64,000 nt of DNA from Flammeovirgaceae bacterium UBA2366. Its GTDB lineage: Bacteria > Bacteroidota > Bacteroidia > Cytophagales > Cyclobacteriaceae. The notes under the pieces are model-generated. The model was not told where the DNA came from. It did not search any database and was given only the letters and a program-made list of their open reading frames with translations. Of the stretch, positions 1 to 7,841 are shown piece after piece. Position 1 is the stretch's first letter. Each line of letters starts with the position of its first letter. Location of the stretch: contig DDTK01000003.1 in assembly GCA_002344065.1 (NCBI GenBank), positions 124,001 to 188,000 on the forward strand. Direction: 5' to 3'. The position numbers and the translations under genes were made by a program.

Positions 1-360
1 ACTTAACTTGTTCTTCTTTTCATCTGAATTACTACTTAAAATGAAATCTGTATACTTGTTAAGAGCGCTAGAGCCACCCTGCACTTGAGCTGCCAATTCG
101 GTCACTTTATAGGAACCAGCCTTTTTAACTTCCATTGGCTTTCCGCTGGCATGAACTAGCCCCAAATAGCCATTATCAGCCAATTTTAATTCGTCACCGG
201 GCCTTAGGCTTGAGCCAGTTTTAATGGGCTGCCAGGCATCTCCTGATTTAACCTCATTGGTTCCCTTATTGGCCATTACTTTAAAGGCATAGTCTTGTCC
301 ATAGGAAACGTAACCTGCTAAAACTGTAAGCAAAAAGATAGCAAATCCTCTGTTTTTCAT
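1..360 (-). CDS. secreted FecR-like protein, 3' end cut off by window
   Basis: An open frame runs from an ATG at 360 to the window edge, giving the first 120 residues of a larger protein. It starts MKNRGFAIFLLTVLAGYVSYGQ, a clear Sec signal peptide with a likely cut after about residue 19-20. The following residues (GSSLRPGDELKLADNGYLGL and then a KKAGSYKVTEL stretch) look like the small beta-rich domain of FecR-type proteins, where a threshold-like segment precedes a variable region. The CHASE2 gene downstream lies in the same direction 38 bases away, and FecR-like and CHASE2 proteins are often neighbours in this phylum, so they may be co-transcribed in the order CHASE2 then this gene. The rest of the protein is outside the window, so any other domain is unknown. 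Confidence 0.6.
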   Translation of the reverse strand, partial: MKNRGFAIFLLTVLAGYVSYGQDYAFKVMANKGTNEVKSGDAWQPIKTGSSLRPGDELKLADNGYLGLVHASGKPMEVKKAGSYKVTELAAQVQGGSSALNKYTDFILSSNSDEKKNKLS

Positions 361-398
361 GATTTTTCCATGTTTATACATCGCAAATTATAAAATTG

Positions 399-1709
399 TT
401 AATGGGTTAATGTCTCTTTAGGCTTTTTGGTAATCCATTTTTCTTTAAAAGTAGTCAAACCAGCCACGATAACGCTTATATAAATCTCAAAACTAGGGCC
501 CGCCAAGGCCAATGTTGCCAAACCAATGTTTATATCCAGCTTCAAATGATACCAGTAAAAAGCATAGGGTATTAATAATGCAAACAACGCTAATTGGATT
601 AACTGCAGGGTTATGGAAACAGTATCAAACCAAATAGGTAATTTAAAAAATATGTACCAAAATAGTGCCACATTTAAATAACAAATCAGGATGGCAAATG
701 CATATTTATGCCATTCCTCTAACTCCTCAACATAATCTTCATTTAAGATCATTGAGATAATGTTGGCGTGTATTACAACCCCATACATATCAGGTCTTGC
801 TCTCCCCCCCAACTTATTGTTTAATGGAGTAAAGAACTTGTCATCCCAGGAAGTGTCACGTAAATCCTTTCCCAGAAAACCCATTAATACAATTTTGTCT
901 TTAATCATGCTGGCAACAAACATAGAGGTGTCTAATGCCTGTTCCCAATCCAAAACCAAATAGCGGCCAGGATAAGTTGATGCACCATGCCAATCAACAA
1001 TATTTCCTCTGTAATTAATGATTTCAATCTCTTTGTTTCGAGCCAAAAATTTCTTTGTTTTTACAGAGTCATAGAGCATGGCAGTCATTACAGAATAAGC
1101 AAGATGTTGCTCTCCATTGACATCTTTAGTGGGATAAAACTCCCTGCATATTTTTAGATCCTCCTGATGGGCTGCTTCAGAAACTAAATTTACAAAACCT
1201 TCATATGCCCCTACTCTTAATTCTGCATCAGTATGCTCCAGCGAATCATAAACATCAGTATTCAAATTTTCCCGAACGTATCGGGTCTGCCATAGCTTAT
1301 GAGCCATCACCATGGTTTCTGTATTTCTGACAGCCTCACCAAATACAGTGTTACCAACAACGTCATAGGCCTGTGGACAATTTACAGAATCACGTAATCC
1401 ACCATCACACGCAAAAATTATATCCAGGGCAATTACTTTTGGTTTAAGGGAACTTAGTATTTCTATTTGCCTACCAATAAGTTCTCTCGGCAGTTCACCT
1501 ATATTTACAATAACTATATTCGTGTCTACTGGAGGATCCTCAACCCGAAGTTTTGAAAAAGCATAGTCCGTTAGCTCTGTGTCTTCAAGCGCCTGAGAAA
1601 TAGGATCAAGGGCACTGAATATATTCAAATTAGAAACACCACTTAAGCCCCATAATACGGCAAAAACAAAAAGTGTTGCAAATACCGAATCTAATAAGAA
1701 TTTTCTCAT
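399..1709 (-). CDS. CHASE2-domain membrane protein without output domain
   Basis: The 436-residue protein has one N-terminal membrane segment (about residues 8-25), a large extracytoplasmic part (about 30-330), and three membrane segments at about 336-355, 362-385 and 393-418, ending in a short lysine-rich cytoplasmic tail. The outer part fits the CHASE2 sensor family: a VIALDIIF strand near residue 92, DKIVLMGF near 271, and the closing PDMYGVVIHANIISMIL segment near 306. CHASE2 normally feeds a kinase, cyclase or phosphatase domain after the three membrane segments, but none is present here, so the output must come from a partner or the protein has another role. It is followed at 38 bases by a secreted FecR-like gene. 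The start ATG is 61 bases from the divergent meaB start. The family call is sound; the ligand is unknown. Confidence 0.75.
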   Translation of the reverse strand: MRKFLLDSVFATLFVFAVLWGLSGVSNLNIFSALDPISQALEDTELTDYAFSKLRVEDPPVDTNIVIVNIGELPRELIGRQIEILSSLKPKVIALDIIFACDGGLRDSVNCPQAYDVVGNTVFGEAVRNTETMVMAHKLWQTRYVRENLNTDVYDSLEHTDAELRVGAYEGFVNLVSEAAHQEDLKICREFYPTKDVNGEQHLAYSVMTAMLYDSVKTKKFLARNKEIEIINYRGNIVDWHGASTYPGRYLVLDWEQALDTSMFVASMIKDKIVLMGFLGKDLRDTSWDDKFFTPLNNKLGGRARPDMYGVVIHANIISMILNEDYVEELEEWHKYAFAILICYLNVALFWYIFFKLPIWFDTVSITLQLIQLALFALLIPYAFYWYHLKLDINIGLATLALAGPSFEIYISVIVAGLTTFKEKWITKKPKETLTH

Positions 1710-1728
1710 GTGAATGCTCTAAGAAATA

Positions 1729-1746
1729 GTAAATTTAAAAATTTAC
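1729..1746. promoter_or_regulatory. inverted repeat in CHASE2/meaB divergent spacer
   Basis: GTAAATTT-AA-AAATTTAC is an 8-base inverted repeat with a 2-base centre, lying in the 61-base spacer between two divergent genes. It could be an operator or simply AT-rich promoter DNA. Confidence 0.3.
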
Positions 1747-1770
1747 CAGTCTTTTACTAAGAAACTACAT

Positions 1771-2781
1771 TTGAAAGCAAGGCTTCATCTTAAGGAATAC
1801 ATAAAAGGAATACTCCAGGGAGACCGGGTTGTGCTGGCAAAGGCAATAACCCTTGTGGAAAGTCAGCTTACCGCTGATCGTTTTCTGGCTGATAAGCTCA
1901 TTGAAGAGGTACTTCCTCATGCTGGTAATTCTATACGCATCGGTATTACAGGAACTCCTGGAGTCGGTAAAAGCACCTTCATAGAAGTCTTCGGAAAGCA
2001 GATTATTGATAAGCATAAAAAGAAAATTGCCATACTTACCGTTGACCCCAGCAGCCCACTTACCAAAGGAAGTATTCTGGGGGATAAAACAAGAATGGAA
2101 GAACTTTCCAAAAATTCTATGGCTTTCATTCGCCCATCTGCATCAGGTGAAGCTGTAGGAGGAGTAACCCATCGGACACGTGAAGCCATTCATCTTTGTG
2201 AAGCCGCTGGATTTGATGTAATTATTGTGGAGACTGTTGGCGTTGGACAATCGGAAATTGCTGTAAAAAAATCAGTTGATTTCTTTCTTCTCTTGATGCT
2301 GGCAGGCGCTGGGGATGAACTCCAGGGAATAAAAAAAGGCATTATGGAAATGGCTGATGCTATTGCCATTACAAAAGCTGATGGCGACAATAAATTTAAA
2401 GCCAATGAAGCGCGAACTGAATACCAGCATGCACTGCATCTAGTACGTCCCGACAGTTCGGGGTGGTTACCCAAAGTATTTACCTGCTCGGCAATTTTAT
2501 CAGAAGGAATCGATTCCATCTGGGATGCAATTATTGAATTTCAACAACTACTTAAGAACAGAGGAATTTTTGAAACCAGGCGTCAACAGCAACAAGTAGA
2601 ATGGATGCATGAGTGCTTCGATCAACTCTTTAAAATGGAATTTCAAAAATCGCCATGGCTGCAGGAGAAAAAAAGTAGCTTAGAAAGTGATGTCTTGGCC
2701 AAAAAAATAACCCCTCAACAGGCGGCCCAAACTATGTTAAAAGAATTTATCCATTCACTCAGAGGATCAAATCAAACATGA
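1771..2781 (+). CDS. meaB: methylmalonyl-CoA mutase-associated GTPase MeaB
   Basis: This 336-residue P-loop GTPase of the MeaB/ArgK (G3E) family protects and reloads the B12-dependent methylmalonyl-CoA mutase in propionate metabolism; it acts in the cytoplasm. The Walker A loop GTPGVGKST is at residues 61-69, a VDPSSP switch-type segment near 91, VETVGVGQSE near 153 and the guanine-specificity TKAD near 201. An N-terminal helical segment typical of MeaB precedes the loop. The start is a TTG at 1771: no in-frame ATG lies upstream and MKARLHLKEY matches the usual N-terminus. The mutase genes are not in the window. The end overlaps the next gene by ATGA, so the two are probably translated together. 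Confidence 0.93.
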   Translation: MKARLHLKEYIKGILQGDRVVLAKAITLVESQLTADRFLADKLIEEVLPHAGNSIRIGITGTPGVGKSTFIEVFGKQIIDKHKKKIAILTVDPSSPLTKGSILGDKTRMEELSKNSMAFIRPSASGEAVGGVTHRTREAIHLCEAAGFDVIIVETVGVGQSEIAVKKSVDFFLLLMLAGAGDELQGIKKGIMEMADAIAITKADGDNKFKANEARTEYQHALHLVRPDSSGWLPKVFTCSAILSEGIDSIWDAIIEFQQLLKNRGIFETRRQQQQVEWMHECFDQLFKMEFQKSPWLQEKKSSLESDVLAKKITPQQAAQTMLKEFIHSLRGSNQT

Positions 2782-3917
2782 TAAGGTATTTTGTTTCTAT
2801 TCTACTGCTTCTGTCTACACTATTATCCTGCACTTCAAGGAAAGAAAATGCAAACGCAAATAACACCTTAAGCACTGAAACCATTTTAAAGTATGCGAAG
2901 GGGTTTACCATTACTCGTGTTGGGCATAGTAAACTGGTAGAAGTAACCAAACCCTTTCCGGGAGCTCAAACCAGCTTTAAGTATTTATTGGTTACCAAGG
3001 GAGATGAAGTACCCGTTCATGATGCTAACACAAAAATAATTTATGTGCCGGTTTCACGTCTGGTCTGCACCTCTACAACACACATTCCTTTGCTAGACTA
3101 CCTCAATGAAAGTGAAGCCTTGGTGGGATTTCCCACCACGGATTATATCAGTTCGGAAAAAATGAGAACATTGATTGACCAGGGCCGTGTAACAGAATTG
3201 GGGATTGATAAAGGGATGGATATTGAACGCATGGCCATACTAAAACCAGACATTACAATGGCCTATACCCTTTCGGGAGATTTTGGTCAATTTAAGAAGA
3301 TTGAAGAGCTGGGCATCCCAGTTGTTATTAATGCTGAGTATTTAGAAGAACACCCCTTAGGCCGTGCAGAATGGATAAAATTTGCAGCTGCATTTTTCAA
3401 CAAAGAAGAACTTGCCGATTCTGTTTTTGATTCAATTGAAAATGCTTATCTGGCTATTCGTGAAGAGGCTGCTAAGGTTAGTACTAAGCCTTCAATAATG
3501 AGTGGAGTTGTTTATGGAGACACCTGGTTTCTACCCGGTGGGAAAAATTTTGCAGCTCAGTTAATTGCTGATGCTGGTGGAAAATATTTATGGGCTGAAA
3601 ATCCATCTAACGGTTTTCTTGAACTCAGTTTTGAATCCGTATATGAAAAGGCTAATCAAGCTGATTTCTGGATTGGTGTTGCCTCCTTTAAGAGTTTGAG
3701 TGAAATTAAGACAGCCGACAAGCGATACACTAAATTCAAGCCTTTTCAAACAGGCCAGGTATATACCTACGATGCCCGAAAAGGAGCAAAAGGAGGAAGT
3801 GAGTTTCTGGAGTTAGGCTATTTGCGGCCAGATGTTATCCTTCTTGACCTGGTCAAGATAATTCATTCGGATCTATTACCTGCGCACAAGCTGTACTTCC
3901 ATCGCAGGCTTCAATAA
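2778..3917 (+). CDS. ABC transporter substrate-binding lipoprotein, iron/cobalamin type
   Basis: The 379-residue product begins with a lipoprotein signal (lipobox LLSC, lipidated Cys18) and continues as a BtuF/FepB/TroA-like two-lobe periplasmic binding protein (Peripla_BP_2). Family segments are the PVSRLVCTSTTHIPLLDYL stretch near residue 95, MAILKPDITMAY near 155 and a C-terminal YLRPDVILLDL. Such proteins hand cobalamin, heme or ferric siderophores to an inner-membrane ABC importer; no permease or ATPase gene is nearby. It overlaps meaB by 4 bases. Because MeaB serves a B12 enzyme, a cobalamin ligand is an attractive guess, but the sequence alone does not separate B12 from iron chelates. 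Confidence 0.8.
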   Translation: MIRYFVSILLLLSTLLSCTSRKENANANNTLSTETILKYAKGFTITRVGHSKLVEVTKPFPGAQTSFKYLLVTKGDEVPVHDANTKIIYVPVSRLVCTSTTHIPLLDYLNESEALVGFPTTDYISSEKMRTLIDQGRVTELGIDKGMDIERMAILKPDITMAYTLSGDFGQFKKIEELGIPVVINAEYLEEHPLGRAEWIKFAAAFFNKEELADSVFDSIENAYLAIREEAAKVSTKPSIMSGVVYGDTWFLPGGKNFAAQLIADAGGKYLWAENPSNGFLELSFESVYEKANQADFWIGVASFKSLSEIKTADKRYTKFKPFQTGQVYTYDARKGAKGGSEFLELGYLRPDVILLDLVKIIHSDLLPAHKLYFHRRLQ

Positions 3918-3920
3918 AAA

Positions 3921-3947
3921 AGCCATTAACACAACGTGAAAATGGCT
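3921..3947. terminator. bidirectional terminator between binding protein and rpsJ
   Basis: AGCCATT at 3921-3927 pairs with AATGGCT at 3941-3947. A run of A on the left gives a U-run for minus-strand transcripts ending the str operon; on the plus strand a shorter CTTT follows. It sits between the convergent binding-protein gene and rpsJ. Confidence 0.75.
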
Positions 3948-3971
3948 CTTTACAATTTTATATAGAGGTAC

Positions 3972-4277
3972 CTACACTTTAATCTCAACATCTACACCGC
4001 TAGGTAGTTCAAGCTTCATAAGGGCATCAACCGTTTTTGCACTGTTTGAATAAATATCAACCAGGCGCTTGTACGTACACAGTTGAAATTGCTCACGCGA
4101 TTTTTTATTTACGTGTGGAGAACGTAAAACTGTAAATTTTTCCTTTTCCGTTGGCAAAGGAATCGGGCCACTAACCACTGCACCTGTTGCCTTAACGGCA
4201 CGCACAATTTTCTCAGAAGACTTATCTACCAGGTTGTGGTCGTAAGACTTGAGCTTGATTCTGATTTTCTGATTCAT
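3972..4277 (-). CDS. rpsJ: 30S ribosomal protein S10
   Basis: At 101 residues this is a full-length S10 (IRIKLKSYDHNLVDKSSEKI at the start, then GPIPLPTEKEKFTVLRSPHV), part of the 30S head and, as NusE, a component of antitermination complexes. It lies 22 bases after fusA as the last gene of an rpsL-rpsG-fusA-rpsJ run. In many bacteria S10 starts the S10 operon (rplC, rplD and so on), but here a terminator and a convergent gene follow at once, so that operon is elsewhere in the genome or starts without S10. Confidence 0.98.
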   Translation of the reverse strand: MNQKIRIKLKSYDHNLVDKSSEKIVRAVKATGAVVSGPIPLPTEKEKFTVLRSPHVNKKSREQFQLCTYKRLVDIYSNSAKTVDALMKLELPSGVDVEIKV

Positions 4278-4299
4278 GATCTAAACGTCTTTTAGATAT

Positions 4300-6405
4300 T
4301 TATTTTGCGGCAACAGCGCCTTTTACTTCATCAATTACTTTCTCGGCAAGGTTCTTCGGAACAGGTGCATAATGTGAGAATGTCAAAGTCGCAGATGCAC
4401 GACCAGAAGTGATTGTTCTCAAATCAGTAACATAACCGAAAAGCTCGGACAAAGGCACATCAGCTTTAATAACCTGAGCGCCACCACGGCTGTCCATTCC
4501 TTTCATAACACCGCGTCTTCTGTTCAAATCACCTGTTACCGATCCGGTAAATTCATCAGGCGTAAGAACTTCAACACTCATAATAGGCTCCAACAACTGT
4601 GGACCACATTTACGGGCTGCTTCTTTAAAACCAATACGCGCAGCTAATTCGAATGATAATGAATCTGAGTCTACATCATGGTAAGAACCGTGGAAGAGAC
4701 GAACTTTCATGGAATCAATCGGATATCCTGCTAACGGACCGTTAACCATTGCCTGCTCGAAACCCTTTTGCACAGGCTGTATGAATTCACGAGGAATCAC
4801 ACCACCCACAATATCATTAACGAACTCAAGTCCTTCTTTACCATCTTCACGCGGACCGATTTCAAACACGATATCAGCAAATTTACCACGACCACCGGTT
4901 TGCTTCTTGTAAACTTCTTTATGCTCAACGGAAGTAGTAAGCCATTCTTTGTAAGCCACCTGAGGTGCGCCTTGGTTAATTTCAACCTTGAATTCGCGCT
5001 TCAAGCGATCAATGATAATCTCAAGGTGCAATTCTCCCATTCCACGAAGAATAGTCTGACCCGTTTCCTGATCGGTATGTACACGAAGTGTGGGATCTTC
5101 TTCAACAAGTTTAGAAATAGCCATTCCCAGCTTGTCAACATCTGCTTGCTTCTTTGGCTCAATAGCATAGCCGATAACTGGCTCAGGGAACACCATGGAT
5201 TCCAACACCACTTTGCGCTTTTCATCACAAAGTGTGTCACCGGTTTTAATATCCTTAAATCCAACGACAGCACCAATATCCCCAGCAGGAAGTCTATCGA
5301 TTTGGTTTTGCTTATTAGCGTGCATCTGAAACACACGTGAAATACGTTCTTTTTGATTTGAGCGTGTGTTGAAAATGTATGAACCAGATTCAAGAACACC
5401 AGAATAAGCTCGAATAAAGCATAAGCGGCCAACAAAAGGATCAGTTGCAATCTTGAAAGCTAGAGCTGTAAAAGGCTCCTTTTCGTCAGGTTTGATAACA
5501 ACTTCTTCTTCCGTATCAGGGTTTGTACCCACGATATTATCCTTATCCATTGGAGAGGGCAACAGCTCCATCACATAGTCCAACATGGTTTGCACACCCT
5601 TGTTCTTAAAGGATGATCCACAAACCATAGGCACAATAGCCATATCAATGGTGGCTTTGCGAAGGGCAGTAATAACTTCAGTTTCAGTGATAGTCGCTGG
5701 ATCGTTAAAGAACTTCTCCATTAAGGACTCGTCATACTCAGCTACTGCTTCAAGCAGCTTCTCACGATATTCTTTAGCTTCTTCAACCATGTCAGCAGGA
5801 ATAGGAACCTCTGTAAAGGTCATTCCTTTATCATCTTCATTCCAGATAATGCCGCGGTTATTAACCAAATCAACAACACCCTTAAAATTTTCTTCTGCGC
5901 CAATAGGAAGCTGCAAAGCCACCGCCTTGCTGCCTAGTTTCTCTTTTACTTGCTTGCAAACACCAAGAAAATCTGCACCAGCACGATCCATCTTATTGAC
6001 AAAACCAATGCGGGCAACTTTATAATTGTCGGCCAGTCGCCAGTTTGTTTCAGACTGAGGCTCAACACCGTCAACGGCACTAAACAAGAAAACAAGTCCA
6101 TCCAGTACACGAAGTGAACGGTTTACCTCAACCGTAAAATCTACGTGTCCTGGGGTATCAATGATATTTACGTGATACTTGTTGCCTTTATAATTCCAAT
6201 AAACGGTAGTAGCAGCAGAAGTAATGGTAATACCACGTTCTTGCTCCTGAGCCATCCAGTCCATAGTGGCTGCACCATCGTGTACCTCACCAATTTTATG
6301 ATTTACCCCGGCATAATACAATATGCGCTCAGTAGTGGTTGTTTTACCCGCATCAATGTGCGCAGCAATACCAATATTTCTGGTGTATCTAAGATCCCGT
6401 GACAT
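4300..6405 (-). CDS. fusA: translation elongation factor G
   Basis: The 701-residue GTPase drives ribosomal translocation and helps ribosome recycling. The P-loop AHIDAGKT is at residues 15-22, followed by RGITITSAATT (switch I), DTPGH (about 84-88) and NKMD (about 138-141), then domains II to V with the C-terminal YVTDLRTITSGRASATLTF segment. It starts 20 bases after the rpsG stop codon and is 22 bases ahead of rpsJ, so the four genes form a str-type operon. Length and all G motifs agree with housekeeping EF-G. Confidence 0.98.
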   Translation of the reverse strand: MSRDLRYTRNIGIAAHIDAGKTTTTERILYYAGVNHKIGEVHDGAATMDWMAQEQERGITITSAATTVYWNYKGNKYHVNIIDTPGHVDFTVEVNRSLRVLDGLVFLFSAVDGVEPQSETNWRLADNYKVARIGFVNKMDRAGADFLGVCKQVKEKLGSKAVALQLPIGAEENFKGVVDLVNNRGIIWNEDDKGMTFTEVPIPADMVEEAKEYREKLLEAVAEYDESLMEKFFNDPATITETEVITALRKATIDMAIVPMVCGSSFKNKGVQTMLDYVMELLPSPMDKDNIVGTNPDTEEEVVIKPDEKEPFTALAFKIATDPFVGRLCFIRAYSGVLESGSYIFNTRSNQKERISRVFQMHANKQNQIDRLPAGDIGAVVGFKDIKTGDTLCDEKRKVVLESMVFPEPVIGYAIEPKKQADVDKLGMAISKLVEEDPTLRVHTDQETGQTILRGMGELHLEIIIDRLKREFKVEINQGAPQVAYKEWLTTSVEHKEVYKKQTGGRGKFADIVFEIGPREDGKEGLEFVNDIVGGVIPREFIQPVQKGFEQAMVNGPLAGYPIDSMKVRLFHGSYHDVDSDSLSFELAARIGFKEAARKCGPQLLEPIMSVEVLTPDEFTGSVTGDLNRRRGVMKGMDSRGGAQVIKADVPLSELFGYVTDLRTITSGRASATLTFSHYAPVPKNLAEKVIDEVKGAVAAK

Positions 6406-6424
6406 TTTATCCTTCCTCCCTCAA

Positions 6425-6892
6425 TTAAAATCTGAAATGCGAAAAGGCCTTGTTTGCTTCGGCCATGCGATGGGTGTCATCTTTCTTCTTAATGGCTGCA
6501 CCTTCGCCTTTGGATGCCGCTATAATTTCACCAGCCAGTTTATCCATCATGGTTTTCTCACCACGCATACGGGCATAGTCAATCATCCATTTAATACTCA
6601 GGTTAATTTTACGCTCCGGTCTGATTTCAACAGGAACTTGAAACGTGGCCCCACCTACCCGTCTGCTTTTCACTTCAACAGAAGGCATAAGGTTATTCAT
6701 AGCACGCTTCCAAACTTCTAAACCATTCTCGTTGGTCTTTTTTTCCACCAATGCAATGGCATCATAGAAGATGTTGTAAGAAACACTCTTTTTACCTTCT
6801 TCCATCAAATAGTTAACGAACTTAGTTACCAGGGTATCCTGAAACTTTGGATCAGGAAGAAGATATCTCTTTTTAGGTTTCGACTTTCTCAT
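6425..6892 (-). CDS. rpsG: 30S ribosomal protein S7
   Basis: The 155-residue protein is a normal S7, which binds the 3' domain of 16S rRNA and nucleates the 30S head. It starts MRKSKPKKRYLLPDPKF and shows the family segment NLMPSVEVKSRRVGGATFQVPVE in the middle. It sits 12 bases after rpsL and 19 before fusA. In enterobacteria S7 is the translational repressor of the str operon; whether that holds here cannot be told from the sequence. Confidence 0.98.
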   Translation of the reverse strand: MRKSKPKKRYLLPDPKFQDTLVTKFVNYLMEEGKKSVSYNIFYDAIALVEKKTNENGLEVWKRAMNNLMPSVEVKSRRVGGATFQVPVEIRPERKINLSIKWMIDYARMRGEKTMMDKLAGEIIAASKGEGAAIKKKDDTHRMAEANKAFSHFRF

Positions 6893-6904
6893 GAGCGTGT
6901 AAAA

Positions 6905-7312
6905 TTATTTTTTAGCGCCCTTTGCTGGTGCTGCTGCACCGGCCTTCGGACGTTTAGCACCATACTTAGAACGACTTTGCTGACGACCATTAACACCGGC
7001 AGTATCCAATGCACCGCGCACGATGTGGTAACGAACACCCGGAAGGTCTTTCACCCTACCACCACGGATAAGCACAATGGAGTGCTCCTGAAGGTTGTGA
7101 CCTTCACCAGGGATATAAGCGTTTACTTCCTTTTGATTAGTCAGGCGTACCCTTGCCACCTTACGCATAGCCGAGTTTGGCTTCTTAGGAGTGGTGGTGT
7201 ACACGCGGGTACAAACACCCCTGCGCTGAGGACATGAATCAAGGGCTGGAGATTTTGACTTAGAAGTCAATTTTCTTCTGCCTTTTCGTACAAGTTGTTG
7301 AATGGTCGGCAT
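6905..7312 (-). CDS. rpsL: 30S ribosomal protein S12
   Basis: The 135-residue S12 lies at the decoding site. It contains KSKSPALDSCPQRRGVCTRV, the KPNSAMRKVARVRL loop (the lysine associated with streptomycin resistance) and the GGRVKDLPGVRYHIVRG loop. The C-terminus carries an extra Ala/Lys-rich tail (AAAPAKGAKK) that is usual in Bacteroidota. It is the first gene of the str operon, and a consensus promoter lies 40-70 bases upstream. Confidence 0.98.
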   Translation of the reverse strand: MPTIQQLVRKGRRKLTSKSKSPALDSCPQRRGVCTRVYTTTPKKPNSAMRKVARVRLTNQKEVNAYIPGEGHNLQEHSIVLIRGGRVKDLPGVRYHIVRGALDTAGVNGRQQSRSKYGAKRPKAGAAAPAKGAKK

Positions 7313-7351
7313 TTATATCAGTTATTATAAACCTCTAAAAAATTAGGACTG

Positions 7352-7383
7352 CAAAGGTATTATAAAGAACGAAAGGATACAAA
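7352..7383 (-). promoter_or_regulatory. promoter of rpsL-rpsG-fusA-rpsJ
   Basis: On the minus strand TTTG (7383-7380) is followed after 20 bases by TACCTTTG (7359-7352), an exact match to the Bacteroidota primary-sigma consensus TTTG/TAnnTTTG. The expected start of transcription is about 35 bases before the rpsL ATG. This gives the str operon its own promoter downstream of rpoC and DUF3467. Confidence 0.8.
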
Positions 7384-7446
7384 GCCTTTAGAAAAGATTT
7401 TTGAGGGGCTTTTGTGTGTTTTTGAGCTGTTTAAGGGCTTTTTTAC

Positions 7447-7773
7447 CTATGCCTCGCCAACTGCTCCTCCAAAATTCATAGGGAATTTGGGCATGTCGGG
7501 GGTTTGCTTAATAGGGCCAAAAGAGTTTTCGTATTTCTCGATGTTGTCTTTAAGCGCAGCCAAAAGCCGCTTGGCATGTTCAGGAGTGATGATAACCCTT
7601 GATTTTACCCTCGCCTTTGGGACACCGGGCATAAGACGAATAAAATCAATCACAAATTCACTATTGGAATGTGCAATCATGGCCAGGTTGGAGTAAATAC
7701 CTTCAGCAATCTCCTCCGATAACTCAATGTTTATCTGGTTTGGTGCTTGTTTGTCTTTTTTGTCTTCGGCCAT
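7447..7773 (-). CDS. DUF3467 family protein
   Basis: This 108-residue protein of unknown function belongs to DUF3467, a small family found beside rpoC in Bacteroidota. It is charged at the N-terminus (MAEDKKDKQ), then has a core INIELSEEIAEGIYSNLAMI, an SEFVIDFIRLMPG segment and a helical ITPEHAKRLLAALKDNIEKY segment. There is no signal peptide or membrane segment, so it should be cytoplasmic. It follows rpoC after 68 bases that contain a strong hairpin, and ends 134 bases ahead of rpsL. Its fixed place hints at a role linked to transcription or translation, but no activity is known to me. Confidence 0.85.
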   Translation of the reverse strand: MAEDKKDKQAPNQINIELSEEIAEGIYSNLAMIAHSNSEFVIDFIRLMPGVPKARVKSRVIITPEHAKRLLAALKDNIEKYENSFGPIKQTPDMPKFPMNFGGAVGEA

Positions 7774-7792
7774 TTTTTAGTACTTTAAGTTA

Positions 7793-7827
7793 ATGGTCAT
7801 TGGTCATTTTTGTAGACCAATGACCAT
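7793..7827. terminator. 13-bp hairpin between rpoC and DUF3467
   Basis: ATGGTCATTGGTC (7793-7805) and GACCAATGACCAT (7815-7827) are a perfect 13-base inverted repeat with a 9-base loop. No U-run follows on the minus strand, so it may be a weak terminator, an RNA-end stabiliser or a processing site instead of a simple intrinsic terminator. Confidence 0.55.
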
Positions 7828-7841
7828 CAACGAATGACAGC

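Noticed and set aside
4768..5340. 190-residue plus-strand frame over fusA
   Set aside because: It is antisense to a highly conserved gene and its translation is low-complexity; treated as a shadow frame.
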